Source: Buchnera aphidicola (Aphis nerii)
Lineage (GTDB): Bacteria > Pseudomonadota > Gammaproteobacteria > Enterobacterales > Enterobacteriaceae
Length of the DNA: 64,000 bases
Direction: 5' to 3'
Assembly (NCBI RefSeq): GCF_005083105.1
Contig: NZ_CP034885.1
Coordinates: forward strand, 124,001-188,000
The notes below the pieces were generated by a model. It had not been told where the DNA came from, searched no databases, and was given only the letters and a program-made list of their open reading frames with translations. Shown piece by piece: positions 41,407 to 53,918 of the stretch; positions within the stretch are counted from its first letter, which is position 1, and every line of letters starts with the position of its first letter. The translations under genes were made by a program, and so were the position numbers.

Positions 41407-42749
41407 ATAAAAAAAATATTCGTATTGAAGAGACTCACCCACTGACATGGAGAATACGAAATGATAAAAAAACTGTTTGGATCGAAGAATATTCTAATAA
41501 AAATGGTTATGTTGCTTTTAAAAAAGCAATACATGAAATAACTCCAAAAAATATTGTTAATTTAATTAAAGAATCTGGTTTAAAAGGAAGAGGAGGTGCT
41601 GGTTTTTCTACTGGGTTAAAATGGAGTTTAATGCCAGATATTATTAATCATAAAGAACATCGTTATTTACTATGTAATGCAGATGAGATGGAACCAGGTA
41701 CTTATAAAGATAGATTTTTAATAGAGCAGTTGCCTCACCAGTTAATTGAAGGAATATTATTGTCTGCTTTTGCAATACAAGCTACTCGTGGTTATATTTT
41801 TTTGCGAGGAGAATATATTCAAGGTGAACATATTTTAAAAAAAGCTATACAAGAAGCAATCAATTTTGGTTATATTGGTTTAAATATTCTCAATAGTGGT
41901 TTTAGTTTCGATCTGTTTTTACATACTGGAGCTGGTCGTTATATTTGTGGCGAGGAAACTGCTTTGATTAATTCATTAGAAGGTCGAAGAGCGAATCCTA
42001 GATCTAAACCTCCGTTTCCTGCAACTTTTGGATTATGGGGAAAACCTACTTGTGTGAATAATGTTGAAACTTTATCTAATATTCCATCAATTATATTAAA
42101 TGGTGTTGATTGGTATAAAAATTTATCTAAAAGTTCTGATGCTGGTACTAAATTAATGGGTTTTTCAGGAAGAGTTAATAATCCTGGTGTTTGGGAATTT
42201 CCTTTTGGTATCACTGCTCGTGAGATTCTAGAAGATTATGCGCTTGGCATGAAATCAGGTTATTCTTTAAAAGCATGGCAACCAGGTGGTGCAGGTACAG
42301 ATTTTCTAACTGCAAAACACTTAGATTTATCTATGGATTTTAATACTATTTCAAAAGCAGGTAGTCGTTTAGGAACAGGATTAGCTATGGCAGTTGACAA
42401 TCAAATTAATATGGTTTCATTAGTCTATAATATAGAAAAATTTTTTGCTCGAGAATCATGTGGATTATGTACACCTTGTAGAGATGGATTACCTTGGATT
42501 GTTAAAATATTACATAGTTTAAAAAACAAAAAAGGTCAAATTAATGACATAAAAAATTTAGAGCAATTATGTTTTTCTTTAAGTCCAGGAAAAACATTTT
42601 GTGCACATGCACCAGGAGCAATTGAACCGTTACAAAGTGCTATGAAGTATTTTCGTTCAGAATTTGAAGATGGAATTGATATAAAACAATCAAATTTAAA
42701 TAAAAATATTATCGGGATTCAATCTAATAAATTTAACTTAAATCTTTAA
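41403..42749 (+). CDS. nuoF: NADH-quinone oxidoreductase subunit F
   Basis: NADH-binding subunit with FMN and a 4Fe-4S cluster, where electrons enter complex I. It has 448 residues (E. coli 445). The FMN/NADH glycine-rich motifs are [16 protein letters not shown] and [19 protein letters not shown], and the cluster cysteines are in [12 protein letters not shown] with a later one near [12 protein letters not shown]. Its ATG overlaps the nuoE stop (ATGA), indicating translational coupling, which makes a nuoE frameshift potentially costly for nuoF as well. Confidence 0.97.
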   Translation: MNKKNIRIEETHPLTWRIRNDKKTVWIEEYSNKNGYVAFKKAIHEITPKNIVNLIKESGLKGRGGAGFSTGLKWSLMPDIINHKEHRYLLCNADEMEPGTYKDRFLIEQLPHQLIEGILLSAFAIQATRGYIFLRGEYIQGEHILKKAIQEAINFGYIGLNILNSGFSFDLFLHTGAGRYICGEETALINSLEGRRANPRSKPPFPATFGLWGKPTCVNNVETLSNIPSIILNGVDWYKNLSKSSDAGTKLMGFSGRVNNPGVWEFPFGITAREILEDYALGMKSGYSLKAWQPGGAGTDFLTAKHLDLSMDFNTISKAGSRLGTGLAMAVDNQINMVSLVYNIEKFFARESCGLCTPCRDGLPWIVKILHSLKNKKGQINDIKNLEQLCFSLSPGKTFCAHAPGAIEPLQSAMKYFRSEFEDGIDIKQSNLNKNIIGIQSNKFNLNL

Positions 42750-42788
42750 TTTTAAATTTATTCTTAAAAAGTTTTGGAATATTCTATT

Positions 42789-45512
42789 ATGTCTAAAATT
42801 TATATCAATAATAAAAAATATTATGTAAGTGAATCTGATAATTTGTTAAAAGTATGTCTTTCAATTGGATTGGATATTCCTTATTTTTGTTGGCACCCTG
42901 AATTGGGTAGTATAGGATCTTGTCGACAATGCGCTGTAACACAATATCATGATTTTTCAGATTCTCAAGGAAGATTAATTATGTCTTGTATGACTCCTAT
43001 AACAAATGGATCTATTATTTCCACTAATGATACAATATCACAAACATTTAGAAAAAATATAGTTGAACTTTTATTAACTAATCATCCTCATGATTGTCCT
43101 GTATGTGAGGAGGGTGGTAATTGTCATTTACAAGACATGACAGTAATAAATAAACACTATTCTAGAAATTATCGTTTTTTAAAAAGAACACATAAAAATC
43201 AATATCTAGGGCCATTTATTAAACACGAAATGAATCGTTGTATTAGTTGTTATCGTTGTGTTAGATATTATAAAGATTATGCAGACGGAAATGATTTAAA
43301 TGTTTATGGTGCTAATAGTAATATTTATTTTGGACGTATAGAAGATGGAGTTCTGGAAAACGAACATTCAGGTAATTTAGTAGAAATATGTCCGACTGGA
43401 GTATTTACTGATAAAACACATTCAAAAAAATATAATCGAAAATGGGATATGCAATATGCTCCCAGTATATGTCAAAATTGCAGTGTAGGTTGTAATATTA
43501 GTATAGGAGAGCGATATGGTGAAATACGTCGTATAGAAAACCGATATCATCAAAATATAAATCATTATTTTATTTGTGATTTAGGACGTTTTGGATATTC
43601 ACAAAATTATTTAAAAAAACGTCCGAAAAATCCTTCTTATGTAGTTAATAATAAGTTAAATATATTAAATTTTAATGATGCAATAGAAAAGAGTGTAAAT
43701 TTTTTTCAACATTATAAAAACGTAATTGGTGTTGGTTCTGTACGTACTAGTATAGAAAACAATTTTGCATTACAAGAATTAGTAGGGGAAAAAAATTTTT
43801 CTCATGGCATGTCAATTAAAGAAGAGTCTTGTGTCAATTTAATTTTAAGTGTTTTAAAAAATAATGAGTTTTATATACCTTCTTTAAAAGAAATTGAAAG
43901 TTATGATGTTATTTTAATTATAGGAGAAGATTTAACACAAACCTCTCCTCGTGTTGCTTTAGCAGTTCGTCAAGCTATTAAAAAAAGAGCTAAAGATATA
44001 GCTGTATTGAATGGAATTCCTAAATGGAATGCTTCTGTTGTATCTAGTATTGCAGAAAATTATAAAAATTCTTTATTTATTACTCATACACATGAAACTA
44101 AATTAGATGATATTTCTGAATGGTGTTATTTTGGTTCAACATATGATCAATCAAAGTTTGGTTCTGCAATAGCATATAATTTAGATCCAACACTTCCAAT
44201 TGTTCAAGGTTTAAATTCTTATTTACTTGAAAAAGCCTCTCTTATTTCAAAAAAATTGCTTAATGCAAAAAAAACATTAATTATTTCAGGTACACATTCA
44301 TTCAGTACATCTATTATAAAAACAGCTATTAATATAGCTATATCTATTAAAAAGAAAAAAGCTAATCATGTTGCTATGACTTTTTTAACTTCTTCTGCAA
44401 ATACGTTAGGTTTAGCATTAATTGGAGGTATTTCAATAGAAGAAGCATTTAAACAACTTACTGAAAAAAAAGCAGATGCTGTAATATTTATGGAATACGA
44501 TTTATATCGTTATATTTCTAAATATAATTGTGATATTTTTTTTAAAAATAAAAAAAATATTTTATCGATAGATCACCAATATACTAAAACTTATAAAAGT
44601 TCTGCAATTAATTTGCCCTGTCTGAATTTTTCAGAAAGTTCTGGAACCATAATAAATTTTGAAGGTAGAGCTCAGCGTTTTTTTCAAGTTTATGATCCAA
44701 TGTTTTTTGATAAAGAAAACTGTCTTTATGAGAGTTGGAAATGGCTACATTTAATTAAATGTAAATCTTTAAATAAAAAGATATCTTGGTTTAATTTAGA
44801 CGATGTTATTTTATCCTATACTAATAAATATGCTATATTTAAAAACATAAAAATATATTTACCTAATGCTGATTTCCGAATAAATAATCAAAAAGTTGCT
44901 CGATCTCCTAATCGTTATAGTGGTCGAACAGCCTTAAAATCTCATATTAATATTCATGAATCTTCACAACCCAAAGATATCAATACTATGTTTTCTTTTT
45001 CAATGGAAGGTTTTAATCAACCCCATAAAGCTTTTTCATATATTCCATTTGCTTGGTTTCCTGGTTGGAATTCACCACAAGCATGGAATAAATTTCAAGT
45101 AGAAGTTGGAAAAGAATTAATATCTGGAGATTCAGGTATTCGTTTATTTCAAGATAATAAAAAAATTTTAGATGCTTATTTGAATTTTAAAAATACTATT
45201 CAAAAAAAATGCTGGTATATAATTCCTTATTATAATATTTTTGGTAATGAAGAATTAACACAATATTCAGATACTATTCAAAAAAATATACCATTACCAT
45301 ATGTTTTAATTAGTGAAGCAGATGGGTTAGAAATAGGTTTAAAAAAACATTCTGTAATAGAATTTTATTGTTTAAATAAAATTTTTCGCTTAAATATACG
45401 ATTTTCTAAGAATTTAAATAATAAACAAATTGGATTACCTATAGGAAGAAAAGGTTTTCCTATTGATCTTGTTGGAAAGAAAATCAAATATATAAGGGAA
45501 TTTGTTAAATGA
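42789..45512 (+). CDS. nuoG: NADH-quinone oxidoreductase subunit G
   Basis: Largest peripheral subunit, carrying the electron chain between NuoF and NuoI. From the ATG at 42789 it is 907 residues (E. coli 908), starting [13 protein letters not shown]; an upstream in-frame TTG at 42774 is not needed. The N-terminal 2Fe-2S ferredoxin domain has [15 protein letters not shown]; then [26 protein letters not shown] and the [11 protein letters not shown] cluster motif at about 225-235. The molybdopterin-type domain that follows is structural in the family. It ends in an ATGA overlap with nuoH. Confidence 0.97.
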   Translation: MSKIYINNKKYYVSESDNLLKVCLSIGLDIPYFCWHPELGSIGSCRQCAVTQYHDFSDSQGRLIMSCMTPITNGSIISTNDTISQTFRKNIVELLLTNHPHDCPVCEEGGNCHLQDMTVINKHYSRNYRFLKRTHKNQYLGPFIKHEMNRCISCYRCVRYYKDYADGNDLNVYGANSNIYFGRIEDGVLENEHSGNLVEICPTGVFTDKTHSKKYNRKWDMQYAPSICQNCSVGCNISIGERYGEIRRIENRYHQNINHYFICDLGRFGYSQNYLKKRPKNPSYVVNNKLNILNFNDAIEKSVNFFQHYKNVIGVGSVRTSIENNFALQELVGEKNFSHGMSIKEESCVNLILSVLKNNEFYIPSLKEIESYDVILIIGEDLTQTSPRVALAVRQAIKKRAKDIAVLNGIPKWNASVVSSIAENYKNSLFITHTHETKLDDISEWCYFGSTYDQSKFGSAIAYNLDPTLPIVQGLNSYLLEKASLISKKLLNAKKTLIISGTHSFSTSIIKTAINIAISIKKKKANHVAMTFLTSSANTLGLALIGGISIEEAFKQLTEKKADAVIFMEYDLYRYISKYNCDIFFKNKKNILSIDHQYTKTYKSSAINLPCLNFSESSGTIINFEGRAQRFFQVYDPMFFDKENCLYESWKWLHLIKCKSLNKKISWFNLDDVILSYTNKYAIFKNIKIYLPNADFRINNQKVARSPNRYSGRTALKSHINIHESSQPKDINTMFSFSMEGFNQPHKAFSYIPFAWFPGWNSPQAWNKFQVEVGKELISGDSGIRLFQDNKKILDAYLNFKNTIQKKCWYIIPYYNIFGNEELTQYSDTIQKNIPLPYVLISEADGLEIGLKKHSVIEFYCLNKIFRLNIRFSKNLNNKQIGLPIGRKGFPIDLVGKKIKYIREFVK

Positions 45513-46477
45513 AATACTTTGGAATAGATATATTCGAAATATTTTTAATTTTTTTAAAAATTATGTCATTTGTTGTTTTAATTGTATTTTTTTCAGCAAT
45601 GCTCAGTATTTTTGAACGTCGATTATTAGCATTTTTTCAAAATAGACATGGTCCTAATCGTGTTGGTTATTTTGGTAGTTTGCAATTATGTGCTGATATG
45701 ATTAAAATTTTATTTAAAGAAGATTGGGTTCCAAAATTCAGTAAAAAATTTATATTTATTTTGTCTCCAGTTATATCTTTTGTTTCTTTATTATTCATAA
45801 TTCCAATAATTCCATTTATTCCTAACCGTCCATTAATTAATTTAAATATAGGAATATTATTTTTTTTAATGATGGCAGGTTTATCTGTATATGCAATATT
45901 ATTTGCGGGGTGGTCTAGTCATAATAAATATGCTTTGTTAGGAGCGATTCGCGCTTCTGCTCAAACTTTAAGTTATGAAGTTTTTTTAGGTTTGTCATTA
46001 ATGGGTGTTGTTGCTCAATCAGGTTCGTTTAATATACTTGATATTATAAATCATCAACAAAAAATATGGAATATTATACCTCAATTTTTTGGGTTTTTAT
46101 CTTTTTTTATAGCTGGATTAGCTGTTTGTCATAGACATCCATTTGACCAACCTGAATCTGAACAAGAATTAGCTGATGGTTATCATATTGAATATTCTGG
46201 TATGAAGTTTGGTTTCTTTTTTATCGGAGAATATATTTCTATTGTTGCTATTTCATCTTTAATAACAGCATGTTTTTTAGGTGGATGTTTCGGTTTTGGA
46301 AAGCCTAGTTTTTTTTGGTTTTTTATTAAAATGATGTTTTTTATTATTTTATTTATTTTAATTAGGGCATCTTTACCAAGACCAAGATATGATCAGATGT
46401 TGTCTTTTGGATGGAAAATATGTTTACCGTTAACATTGTTAAACTTACTTGTAACAGCTTTTTTTGTATTAATATAA
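45509..46477 (+). CDS. nuoH: NADH-quinone oxidoreductase subunit H
   Basis: Membrane subunit linking the peripheral and membrane arms and forming the quinone entrance. It has 322 residues (E. coli 325) with about eight transmembrane helices. Conserved blocks include [73 protein letters not shown] and [11 protein letters not shown]. The start overlaps the nuoG stop. Confidence 0.97.
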   Translation: MKYFGIDIFEIFLIFLKIMSFVVLIVFFSAMLSIFERRLLAFFQNRHGPNRVGYFGSLQLCADMIKILFKEDWVPKFSKKFIFILSPVISFVSLLFIIPIIPFIPNRPLINLNIGILFFLMMAGLSVYAILFAGWSSHNKYALLGAIRASAQTLSYEVFLGLSLMGVVAQSGSFNILDIINHQQKIWNIIPQFFGFLSFFIAGLAVCHRHPFDQPESEQELADGYHIEYSGMKFGFFFIGEYISIVAISSLITACFLGGCFGFGKPSFFWFFIKMMFFIILFILIRASLPRPRYDQMLSFGWKICLPLTLLNLLVTAFFVLI

Positions 46478-46501
46478 ACTATGTTAAAAGAGATTTAATT
46501 T

Positions 46502-47044
46502 ATGAATTTAAAAAAAGTCATTATTGGATTTTTTACACAAATAAGAAGTATTTGTATGATTTTTTTGAATATATTTTCTAAATCTGAGACTAAATTGTAT
46601 CCAGAAGAAAAAGTTTATTTACCTCCTAGATATCGTGGTCGTATTATATTAACAAAAAATCTAGATGGAGATGAGCGTTGTGTTGCATGTAATTTATGTG
46701 CAGCAGTTTGTCCGGTCGATTGTATTTCTTTACAAAAATCTGAAAAAATAGGTGGTCGTTGGTATCCTGAATTTTTTAGAATTAATTTTTCTCGTTGTAT
46801 TTTTTGTGGTTTATGTGAAGAAGCTTGTCCTACTGCTGCTATTCAATTAACTTCAGATTTTGAATTATCAGATTTTGAAAGGAGTAATTTAATATATGAA
46901 AAAAAAGATCTATTAATTTCTGGTCCTGGAAAATATCCTGATTATGATTTTTATAATTTTTCTGGTGTACTTATTAATGGTAAAAAAACAGGTGAAACAA
47001 ATATAGAATCATTGCCTGTTAATGTAAAAACTTTATTACCATAA
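46502..47044 (+). CDS. nuoI: NADH-quinone oxidoreductase subunit I
   Basis: Ferredoxin-like subunit with clusters N6a and N6b. It has 180 residues, equal to E. coli. Two 4Fe-4S motifs are complete: [15 protein letters not shown] and [15 protein letters not shown]. The linker [22 protein letters not shown] is conserved. It lies 24 bases after nuoH and 19 before nuoJ, the latter preceded by AAAAGGAG. Confidence 0.97.
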   Translation: MNLKKVIIGFFTQIRSICMIFLNIFSKSETKLYPEEKVYLPPRYRGRIILTKNLDGDERCVACNLCAAVCPVDCISLQKSEKIGGRWYPEFFRINFSRCIFCGLCEEACPTAAIQLTSDFELSDFERSNLIYEKKDLLISGPGKYPDYDFYNFSGVLINGKKTGETNIESLPVNVKTLLP

Positions 47045-47063
47045 ATAAAAAGGAGATTATTAA

Positions 47064-47570
47064 ATGAATTTTGTTTTTTATACATGTTCTTTCATAGCGA
47101 TTATTTCTACTTTTTTAGTAGTTATCCAGAAAAATGCAGTTTATTCTTTGATATATTTAATAATTTCATTGTTATCAATATCAGGTGTTTTTTTTACCAT
47201 TGGTGCTTTTTTTGCAGGTGCACTTGAAGTTATTATATACGCGGGAGCAATTATAGTTTTATTTGTTTTTGTAATAATGACACTTAATCTTGGTCAAAAA
47301 GATGAAATAAAAGAAAAAAAATATTTACATCCTATTTTTTGGATTTTTCCAAGTATTTTAACATTGATTTTATTTATATCAATGACATATGTTATTTTTT
47401 TTCTTAAAAAACAAAAAATAAACTTTTTTTTAATGAACACTAAGATTATAGGTATTAGCTTATTTGGTCCTTATTTATTATTAGTTGAACTTTCATCTTT
47501 TCTTTTATTATCTGCCTTAATTGTGGTTTTTCATATTGGCACTGAAAAAAAATTAAATTCAAAAAAATAA
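47064..47570 (+). CDS. nuoJ: NADH-quinone oxidoreductase subunit J
   Basis: Membrane subunit of the proton-pumping arm; 168 residues with five hydrophobic helices at about 4-22, 27-48, 52-74, 88-110 and 133-157. The conserved YAGAIIVLFVFVIMTLNLG stretch of the third helix is present, as is the helix-breaking region GAFFAGALEVIIYAGA. A strong ribosome site precedes the ATG. Confidence 0.94.
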   Translation: MNFVFYTCSFIAIISTFLVVIQKNAVYSLIYLIISLLSISGVFFTIGAFFAGALEVIIYAGAIIVLFVFVIMTLNLGQKDEIKEKKYLHPIFWIFPSILTLILFISMTYVIFFLKKQKINFFLMNTKIIGISLFGPYLLLVELSSFLLLSALIVVFHIGTEKKLNSKK

Positions 47571-47604
47571 TCATAACTTATTAATTTCATAAGGATAACG
47601 ATTT

Positions 47605-47907
47605 ATGATTTCTTTGTTTCATGGTTTATTTTTGTCATTAATATTATTTATTTTGGGTTTAACATCTCTTATAGTTCGTCGTAATGTGTTATTTATGTTA
47701 ATTGGTTTAGAAATTATGATGAATGCTGCTGCATTAGCCTTAGTTGTAGTCAGTACATATTGGAAGCAACCAGATGGATATATAATGTACATTCTTGCTA
47801 TTACATTAGCAGGTTCGGAAGCTAGTATAGCATTGGCATTATTACTTCAATTATATAGAAATAAAAAAACATTAAACATTAATGTTTTAAGTGAGATGAG
47901 TGGATGA
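47605..47907 (+). CDS. nuoK: NADH-quinone oxidoreductase subunit K
   Basis: Small MrpC-like membrane subunit; 100 residues, as in E. coli, with three transmembrane helices at about 6-24, 29-50 and 60-83. The buried glutamates important for proton transfer are in [17 protein letters not shown] and [18 protein letters not shown]. Preceded by AAGGATAACG. Its stop overlaps the nuoL start in ATGA. Confidence 0.96.
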   Translation: MISLFHGLFLSLILFILGLTSLIVRRNVLFMLIGLEIMMNAAALALVVVSTYWKQPDGYIMYILAITLAGSEASIALALLLQLYRNKKTLNINVLSEMSG

Positions 47908-49736
47908 ATATTATTTTTTTAATAATTTTATTTCCATTAATTGGTTTCTTTATTTTATCTTTTTCACAGGGACTTCTTTCTAAAAGAAATATATCTAATA
48001 TAGGGGTTTTTTCTATATTTTTATCTTTTCTTGTTACTACTTTTTATAGTATAACTTTTCTTAATTATTCTTCTAAATTTTTGGTTCAAACATTATGGCA
48101 TTGGATAAATATTAATACAGTTAGAATAGATTGTAATTTGATTTTAGATGGTTTATCTTTAAGTATGTTAGAAGTTGTTACAGGAGTTGGTTTATTAATA
48201 CACATTTTTTCTGTTTGGTATATGAAAGATAAAGAAGGATATTCGCGTTTTTTTTCTTATACTAATTTATTTATAGCAAGTATGTCTTTATTAGTGTTGG
48301 CAGATAATTTAATATTTATGTATATTGGATGGGAAGGTGTTAGTATATGTTCTTATTTATTAATTGGTTTTTATTATAAAAATATTATTAATAATAAATT
48401 TGCGTTAAAAGCTTTTATTTTGACACGAATTTCCGATATATTTTTAATTATTTCAATTTTTTTAATATATGAAAAATATGGTACGTTTAATTTTCAAAGA
48501 ATTAGTTTTTTGTCAAATTTTATTTATACAGATACTGGAAGCATAAGTTTAATAACATTACTTTTATTAATTGGTGTAATTGGTAAATCAGCACAATTTC
48601 CATTACAAACTTGGTTATCAGATGCTATGGTTGGACCATCTCCTGTTTCTGCTTTAATTCATGCTGCAACTATGGTAACAGTAGGTGTTTATTTAATAGC
48701 TCGAACACATTTTTTATTTTTATTAACGCCTGACATATTATATTTAATAAGTTTTATTGGTGTTTTAACAATAGTATTTTCTAGTTTTTCTGCATTAGTT
48801 CAGACAGATATAAAACGTATTCTTGCATATTCTACTATGAGTCAAATAGGATATATGTTTTTATCATTAGGTGTAAAAGCATGGTCTGCTGCAATTACAC
48901 ATTTAGCTATGCATGCTATTTTTAAAACATTATTATTTTTATCGTCTGGTTCTTTGATTATATTATGTAAAAATGAAAAAAATATATTTAAAATTTCTCA
49001 AATGAACATAAATTGTCCTATTGTATGTGCTAGTTTTATTTTTGGTGGAGCATCTTTAATTTCGTTTCCATTAATTACAGCAGGTTTTTATAGTAAAGGT
49101 AATATTTTATTTAGTGTTTTACAAAGTGGTTATATTAATTTATTTTTATTTGGCTTGCTTGGATCATTATTAACATCTATTTATACATTTAGAATGATTT
49201 TTGTTTTATTTTATAAATCTCGCTTTTCTCGTTTTTCGTATAAAAAAAATTTAACACATAATATACCATTGTTAATTTTATTAATATTTTCTACTGTATT
49301 TGGAATTTATTTAATACCTTCGTTATCTTTAATATTTCCTACATTTGAACATTCTTTTAAAGAAAAATTTTTATTTGAATTAATATCTAGTTTTATATCA
49401 CTTATTGGTATTTTTATTGCATATTATTTATGGATTAAAAATACAAATTTAATTGTTAAAATACTAAAATTAAAATTTTTTAGATCTATATATTATTTTT
49501 TATTAAATGGATGGTTGTTTGATTTATTATATAATTTATTTTTTGTTAACTTATATTTATTTATTACTAATTTTTTATCATCAGATCCATTTAATAAAAT
49601 TAATAGTTTTTTAATTAGTCTAATTAAAAAGTTTAATATGATTTTATTAAAAACTGTTAATGGAAACATAAAATGGTATATAGCATCAATGCTATTAGGT
49701 ATTAATTTAATTTTTATATTAATTTTATTTTTATAA
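47904..49736 (+). CDS. nuoL: NADH-quinone oxidoreductase subunit L
   Basis: Distal antiporter-like proton-pumping subunit. It has 610 residues (E. coli 613) with about 16 predicted helices and a long C-terminal amphipathic segment that braces the membrane arm. Antiporter-family blocks: [20 protein letters not shown] (key glutamate), [31 protein letters not shown] (read in parts, key lysine/histidine) and [17 protein letters not shown]. The last third is very rich in Phe, Ile and Lys, as expected under AT pressure. Confidence 0.97.
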   Translation: MNIIFLIILFPLIGFFILSFSQGLLSKRNISNIGVFSIFLSFLVTTFYSITFLNYSSKFLVQTLWHWININTVRIDCNLILDGLSLSMLEVVTGVGLLIHIFSVWYMKDKEGYSRFFSYTNLFIASMSLLVLADNLIFMYIGWEGVSICSYLLIGFYYKNIINNKFALKAFILTRISDIFLIISIFLIYEKYGTFNFQRISFLSNFIYTDTGSISLITLLLLIGVIGKSAQFPLQTWLSDAMVGPSPVSALIHAATMVTVGVYLIARTHFLFLLTPDILYLISFIGVLTIVFSSFSALVQTDIKRILAYSTMSQIGYMFLSLGVKAWSAAITHLAMHAIFKTLLFLSSGSLIILCKNEKNIFKISQMNINCPIVCASFIFGGASLISFPLITAGFYSKGNILFSVLQSGYINLFLFGLLGSLLTSIYTFRMIFVLFYKSRFSRFSYKKNLTHNIPLLILLIFSTVFGIYLIPSLSLIFPTFEHSFKEKFLFELISSFISLIGIFIAYYLWIKNTNLIVKILKLKFFRSIYYFLLNGWLFDLLYNLFFVNLYLFITNFLSSDPFNKINSFLISLIKKFNMILLKTVNGNIKWYIASMLLGINLIFILILFL

Positions 49737-49808
49737 AAAATTTAGTTCATTAATTATCTCAAAGTTTTTAATGAAATAGTTTATATAAATCATAGGAATA
49801 TATATCTG

Positions 49809-51338
49809 ATGTTGCTTTCTTTATTGATTATCATTCCATTTTTTAGTGGTTTTATTTCTTTTTTTTCTTTTAAATTTAATAAATATATTAGTCGTTATAT
49901 TGCTTTAATAAGTTTAATATTAACATTTTTAGTTTTTATTAAAATATGGATATGTGTAGATTTTAAAATATATCAATTAGATCATTATCCTCATTGGAAT
50001 TATGAATTGATACTACCTTGGATACCTAGATTTGGAATTGAGTTTCATTTAGCAGTTGATAGTTTTTCAATTATCATGTTATTTTTAACTTTTTTTTTAG
50101 GTATAATTGCTATTTTATGTTCATGGAATGAAATTAAAAAAAATCAAGGATTTTTTTATTTTAATGTTATGTTAGTTTTAACTGGAGTTATCGGTATTTT
50201 TATTGCTTGTGACTTATTTTTATTTTTCTTTTTTTGGGAAATTATATTAGTTCCTATGTATTTTTTAATATCACTATGGGGGAACAATAAAAAAGATAAA
50301 AAAAATTCTATACATGCTGCTAATAAATTTTTTATATATGCACAAATATCTGGCTTAATAATGTTAATGTCAATTTTGTTATTAGTTTTTAGCTATTATC
50401 AAAAGACGCATATTTTAACATTTAATTATAATTTATTGATATTTAGTTCAGTTAATTTATATATACAATATCTTGTTATGTTTGGTTTATTTGTTGCATT
50501 TATTATTAAAATGCCTATTGTTCCATTTCATGGGTGGTTATTAAATTTTCATTGTGAATCTTCATATTGTGGTACAGTAGACATAATTGGTGCTTTATTA
50601 AAAATAGCTCCTTACGCGATGTTACGTTATAGTATGACAATTTTTCCAAATACAATACAAAAATTTGCTCCAATTGCAATGGTATTAGGTTTATTTAGTA
50701 TTTTTTACGGAGCATTACTTGCATTTTCTCAAACAAATATTAAACGTTTAATTGCATATGCCTCAATTTCTCATATGGGTTTAATATTAGTTGCTATTTA
50801 TAGTAATAGTGAAATTGCTTTTCAAGGAGTGGTTATACAAATACTATCTAATAGCATATCTACTGCTGCCTTATGTATTATATCTGGACAAATTTATAAA
50901 TATTTTAAAACACACAATATTCTTGAAATGGGGGGTTTTTGGTCTAATATTTATTGGATTCCTGCTTTTTCTTTATTTTTTGCTTTAGCAAATTTAGGTC
51001 TTCCAGGAACAGGTAATTTTATTGGTGAATTTTTAATTTTGTTTGGAATATTTAAAACATATTCCATTGTTTCAATTTTTGCAGTTATAAGTATTCTTTT
51101 TTCTTCAATTTATTCGTTATATATGATTCAAAGAATTTATTATGGTCCTGTTAAAAAAAATTGTTCAACATTATTTCCTAATATTAAAGAAATTTTGATA
51201 CTAATAATATTAGTTTTATCATTAATTTTTTTAGGTTTAATGCCTCAAAAAATATTAAATATTTCACAAGATACTATATCTTCTATATATTATTTTCAAA
51301 AAGAGTTTATTAATTCTATTTTAAAGATAAGGTTATGA
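49809..51338 (+). CDS. nuoM: NADH-quinone oxidoreductase subunit M
   Basis: Second antiporter-like pump subunit; 509 residues, equal to E. coli. Conserved: FFFWEIILVPMYFLISLWG with the key glutamate, KMPIVPFHGWLLNFHCESSY, GAYAMLRY-like APYAMLRY, NIKRLIAYASISHMGLI and GLPGTGNFIGEFLIL. E. coli NuoM has HCQAP-type HTHAPTAGS after the lysine helix; here the loop reads NFHCESSYCGT, a local divergence. It starts 72 bases after nuoL and ends seven bases before nuoN. Confidence 0.96.
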   Translation: MLLSLLIIIPFFSGFISFFSFKFNKYISRYIALISLILTFLVFIKIWICVDFKIYQLDHYPHWNYELILPWIPRFGIEFHLAVDSFSIIMLFLTFFLGIIAILCSWNEIKKNQGFFYFNVMLVLTGVIGIFIACDLFLFFFFWEIILVPMYFLISLWGNNKKDKKNSIHAANKFFIYAQISGLIMLMSILLLVFSYYQKTHILTFNYNLLIFSSVNLYIQYLVMFGLFVAFIIKMPIVPFHGWLLNFHCESSYCGTVDIIGALLKIAPYAMLRYSMTIFPNTIQKFAPIAMVLGLFSIFYGALLAFSQTNIKRLIAYASISHMGLILVAIYSNSEIAFQGVVIQILSNSISTAALCIISGQIYKYFKTHNILEMGGFWSNIYWIPAFSLFFALANLGLPGTGNFIGEFLILFGIFKTYSIVSIFAVISILFSSIYSLYMIQRIYYGPVKKNCSTLFPNIKEILILIILVLSLIFLGLMPQKILNISQDTISSIYYFQKEFINSILKIRL

Positions 51339-51344
51339 TACATA

Positions 51345-52799
51345 ATGATAATAAATCTAAAAGAATTAACCGCTTTATTTCCCTTATTGATTTTAATAGC
51401 AAGTGTAGTAATAGTTATGTTATATATTGCTTATAAGCGAAATCATTTTATAATTTTTCTACTTAGTATATTTGGTTTAATTATAACATTATTTTCATTA
51501 TGTTTTTTATTTTCAAATGTTCCTATTGATGTTACTAGTTTATTTCATATTACTAAATATTCTATTTTGTACATTAGTATTATTTTAATTTCTAGTATTG
51601 CTACTTGTATTTTTTCATATAGGTGGCTCTTAAATTATCCTTTTAATAAAGAAGAATTTTACTTACTTCTTCTTCTATCAACATTAGGTTCAATTTGTTT
51701 GACTATTTCTAGTCACATGTCATCAATGTTTATTAGTATTGAATTAATGTCATTACCGATTTTTGGTTTAATTGGTTATTCAAATTATGTAAAATATTCT
51801 TTAGAAGCATCTTTTAAATATCTTATTTTATCTTCTATATCTTCTGCATTTTTATTACTTGGTATTGCTTGGATTTATGCAATTTCTGGTAATCTTAGTA
51901 TTTCATATATAAACCATGTTTTATTATTTGCATCTAGTAATGAAAAACTGGTTTTATTATTTGGAATACTAATGGTATTAGTTTCTTTTTTATTTAAATT
52001 ATCATTAGTTCCATTTCACTTATGGACATCTGATATATATCAAGGAACGCCTTCTTCGATTTTATCATTTTTTTCTGTTTCAGGAAAAGTCGCACTTTTT
52101 AGTGTTTTATTAAATATATTTTCATATAAATCCATTATTAACAATGAAATATTATATTTTATAATATCATTAGTAAGCATTTTTTCTATATTATTTGGAA
52201 ATTTGATGGCTATTTTCCAATCTAATATTAAAAGATTCTTTGGATATTCATCAATATCACATTTAGGTTATTTATTAATAATATTGCTTGTTTTAAAAAA
52301 TAGTTATGTTTTTTCTTTAGAAACAACATTCATTTATTTGTTTAACTATTTATTTATTAATATTGCATATTTTGGTGTTATTCATTTTTTTTCAAATTCA
52401 TCTAATGATATAGATACAATAAGTTCATATAAAGGTTTGTTTTGGTCGCAACCTCTTCTTAGTAGTATTTTTACAATTGTTTTACTTTCTCTGGCTGGAA
52501 TTCCTATGACCTTAGGTTTTATTGGAAAGTTTTATATTTTATCTATTATAATAAAACATCATTTATGGTTAATTGGTTTTATTTTTATATTTGGAACTAT
52601 ATTAGGTATTTATGGTTATTTTAGATTAATTATTAATTTATATTTGAAATCATCAGATAAATTATTGAATAGTCAAATTATATCTAATATTTGTATTAGC
52701 AATTTATCTAAAATTTTAATATTATTTTCTGGAATAATTTTGTTAATATTAGGATTATATCCAAATCCGTTAATATATTTAATAAAATTAACTGAATAA
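51345..52799 (+). CDS. nuoN: NADH-quinone oxidoreductase subunit N
   Basis: Third antiporter-like pump subunit; 484 residues (E. coli 485) with about 14 helices. Blocks: ISIELMSLPIFGLIGY with the key glutamate, SLEASFKYLILSSISSAFLLLG, KLSLVPFHLWTSDIYQGTPSS, NIKRFFGYSSISHLGYL and LAGIPMTLGFIGKFYIL. Last gene of the nuo operon; no clear terminator hairpin follows before alx. Confidence 0.96.
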   Translation: MIINLKELTALFPLLILIASVVIVMLYIAYKRNHFIIFLLSIFGLIITLFSLCFLFSNVPIDVTSLFHITKYSILYISIILISSIATCIFSYRWLLNYPFNKEEFYLLLLLSTLGSICLTISSHMSSMFISIELMSLPIFGLIGYSNYVKYSLEASFKYLILSSISSAFLLLGIAWIYAISGNLSISYINHVLLFASSNEKLVLLFGILMVLVSFLFKLSLVPFHLWTSDIYQGTPSSILSFFSVSGKVALFSVLLNIFSYKSIINNEILYFIISLVSIFSILFGNLMAIFQSNIKRFFGYSSISHLGYLLIILLVLKNSYVFSLETTFIYLFNYLFINIAYFGVIHFFSNSSNDIDTISSYKGLFWSQPLLSSIFTIVLLSLAGIPMTLGFIGKFYILSIIIKHHLWLIGFIFIFGTILGIYGYFRLIINLYLKSSDKLLNSQIISNICISNLSKILILFSGIILLILGLYPNPLIYLIKLTE

Positions 52800-52898
52800 T
52801 ATATGATTAATAATTATATATTGTTTTATTATAAAAATTTGACTATTTATTAATAGTTTTTCTTAAAATCAATTGACAATTAAATAAAGAGTTATTTA

Positions 52899-53845
52899 AT
52901 GACTAATTTTTTTTTAGCTCCATTATTTTTTTTGGAGTATTTTTTTTAATTTTAATTAATTTTTTTTTTAAAAAGTATGGTTTTATAAATAAAATTAAAC
53001 ATTTTTTTTATTTATATCATTGGATTTTTATTTATTTTTTTTCTTTTTTATTATTTATTTGTATATTTTGGAGTGTTTTATACCATATTAATGGAATCAA
53101 TATAGCTAATAAAAACATTATTTTGTTTTTAACTAGTTATTTATTAGAAATTATACTTTCAGTAGATAATATTTTTGTTTGGTTTTTAATATTTAAATCG
53201 CTTAATATACCAATTATTTATCAAAAAAAAGTTTTATTATATGGCTCATTAGGAGCTTTTTTACTACGTTTTATATTTTCTTTTTTTGGTTTTTTTTTAT
53301 TTTCTCGCTGGCATTGGATATTATATTTTTTTGGAGGCTTGTTTGTTTTTATTAGTTTTAAAACATTTTTTTTAAGAAGTAAAAAACAAAATGAAAATGA
53401 AAAAATAAATGTAATCTTTTATTATTTTTACAAAATATTTAGAATAAGTGAAAATGTTTACTGTGAAAAGTTTTTCTTAAAAATAAATAACAAAATATTT
53501 TTTACTCCTTTATTCCTATCTTTAGTTCTTATAGAATTTAGTGATATTATTTTTTCAGCAGATAGTATTCCTGCTATTTTTACTATTACTAATAATTTAT
53601 TTATTATTTTAACATCTAATATTTTTGCAGTTTTAGGCTTAAGGTCTATGTACTTATTTATAGTACCAATAATAAAAAAATTTCCTATTTTTGAGTATGC
53701 CTTATCGTTTATTTTAATGTTTATAGGATGTAAAATATTATTTGAAAAATTTATAATTATTTCAACTTTTTTAACATTTAGTATTATATTAATAATTTTA
53801 ATTATCGCATTCACAATAAATATGATTTTTTATAAAAAAGAATGA
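52899..53845 (+). pseudogene. alx: Alx/TerC-family membrane protein, frameshifted at a T8 run
   Basis: TerC-family inner-membrane protein; E. coli Alx is linked to alkaline pH and manganese export. The ATG at 52899 gives MTNFFLAPLFF, then 8 T's at 52926-52933 lead to a stop. With one more T the frame continues GVFFLILINFFF through 53845, for 315 residues (E. coli 321). Metal-site blocks persist: TSYLLEIILSVDNIFVW and FSDIIFSADSIPAIF, then LTSNIFAVLGLRSMYLF. About nine helices are predicted. Conservation past the shift argues for recent loss or slippage-based expression. A TTGACA at 52873-52878 may be part of its promoter. Confidence 0.87.
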
Positions 53846-53918
53846 TATTGTATTATTTACTTATATTTAATATTTTTAAAAATTTATATAAGTAATATTT
53901 TTTAAATAAGTTGGAAAT

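Noticed and set aside
52800..52898. yybP-ykoY manganese riboswitch before alx, as in E. coli
   Set aside because: The spacer is about 100 AT-rich bases without the conserved paired elements that I would expect; too short and not recognisable.
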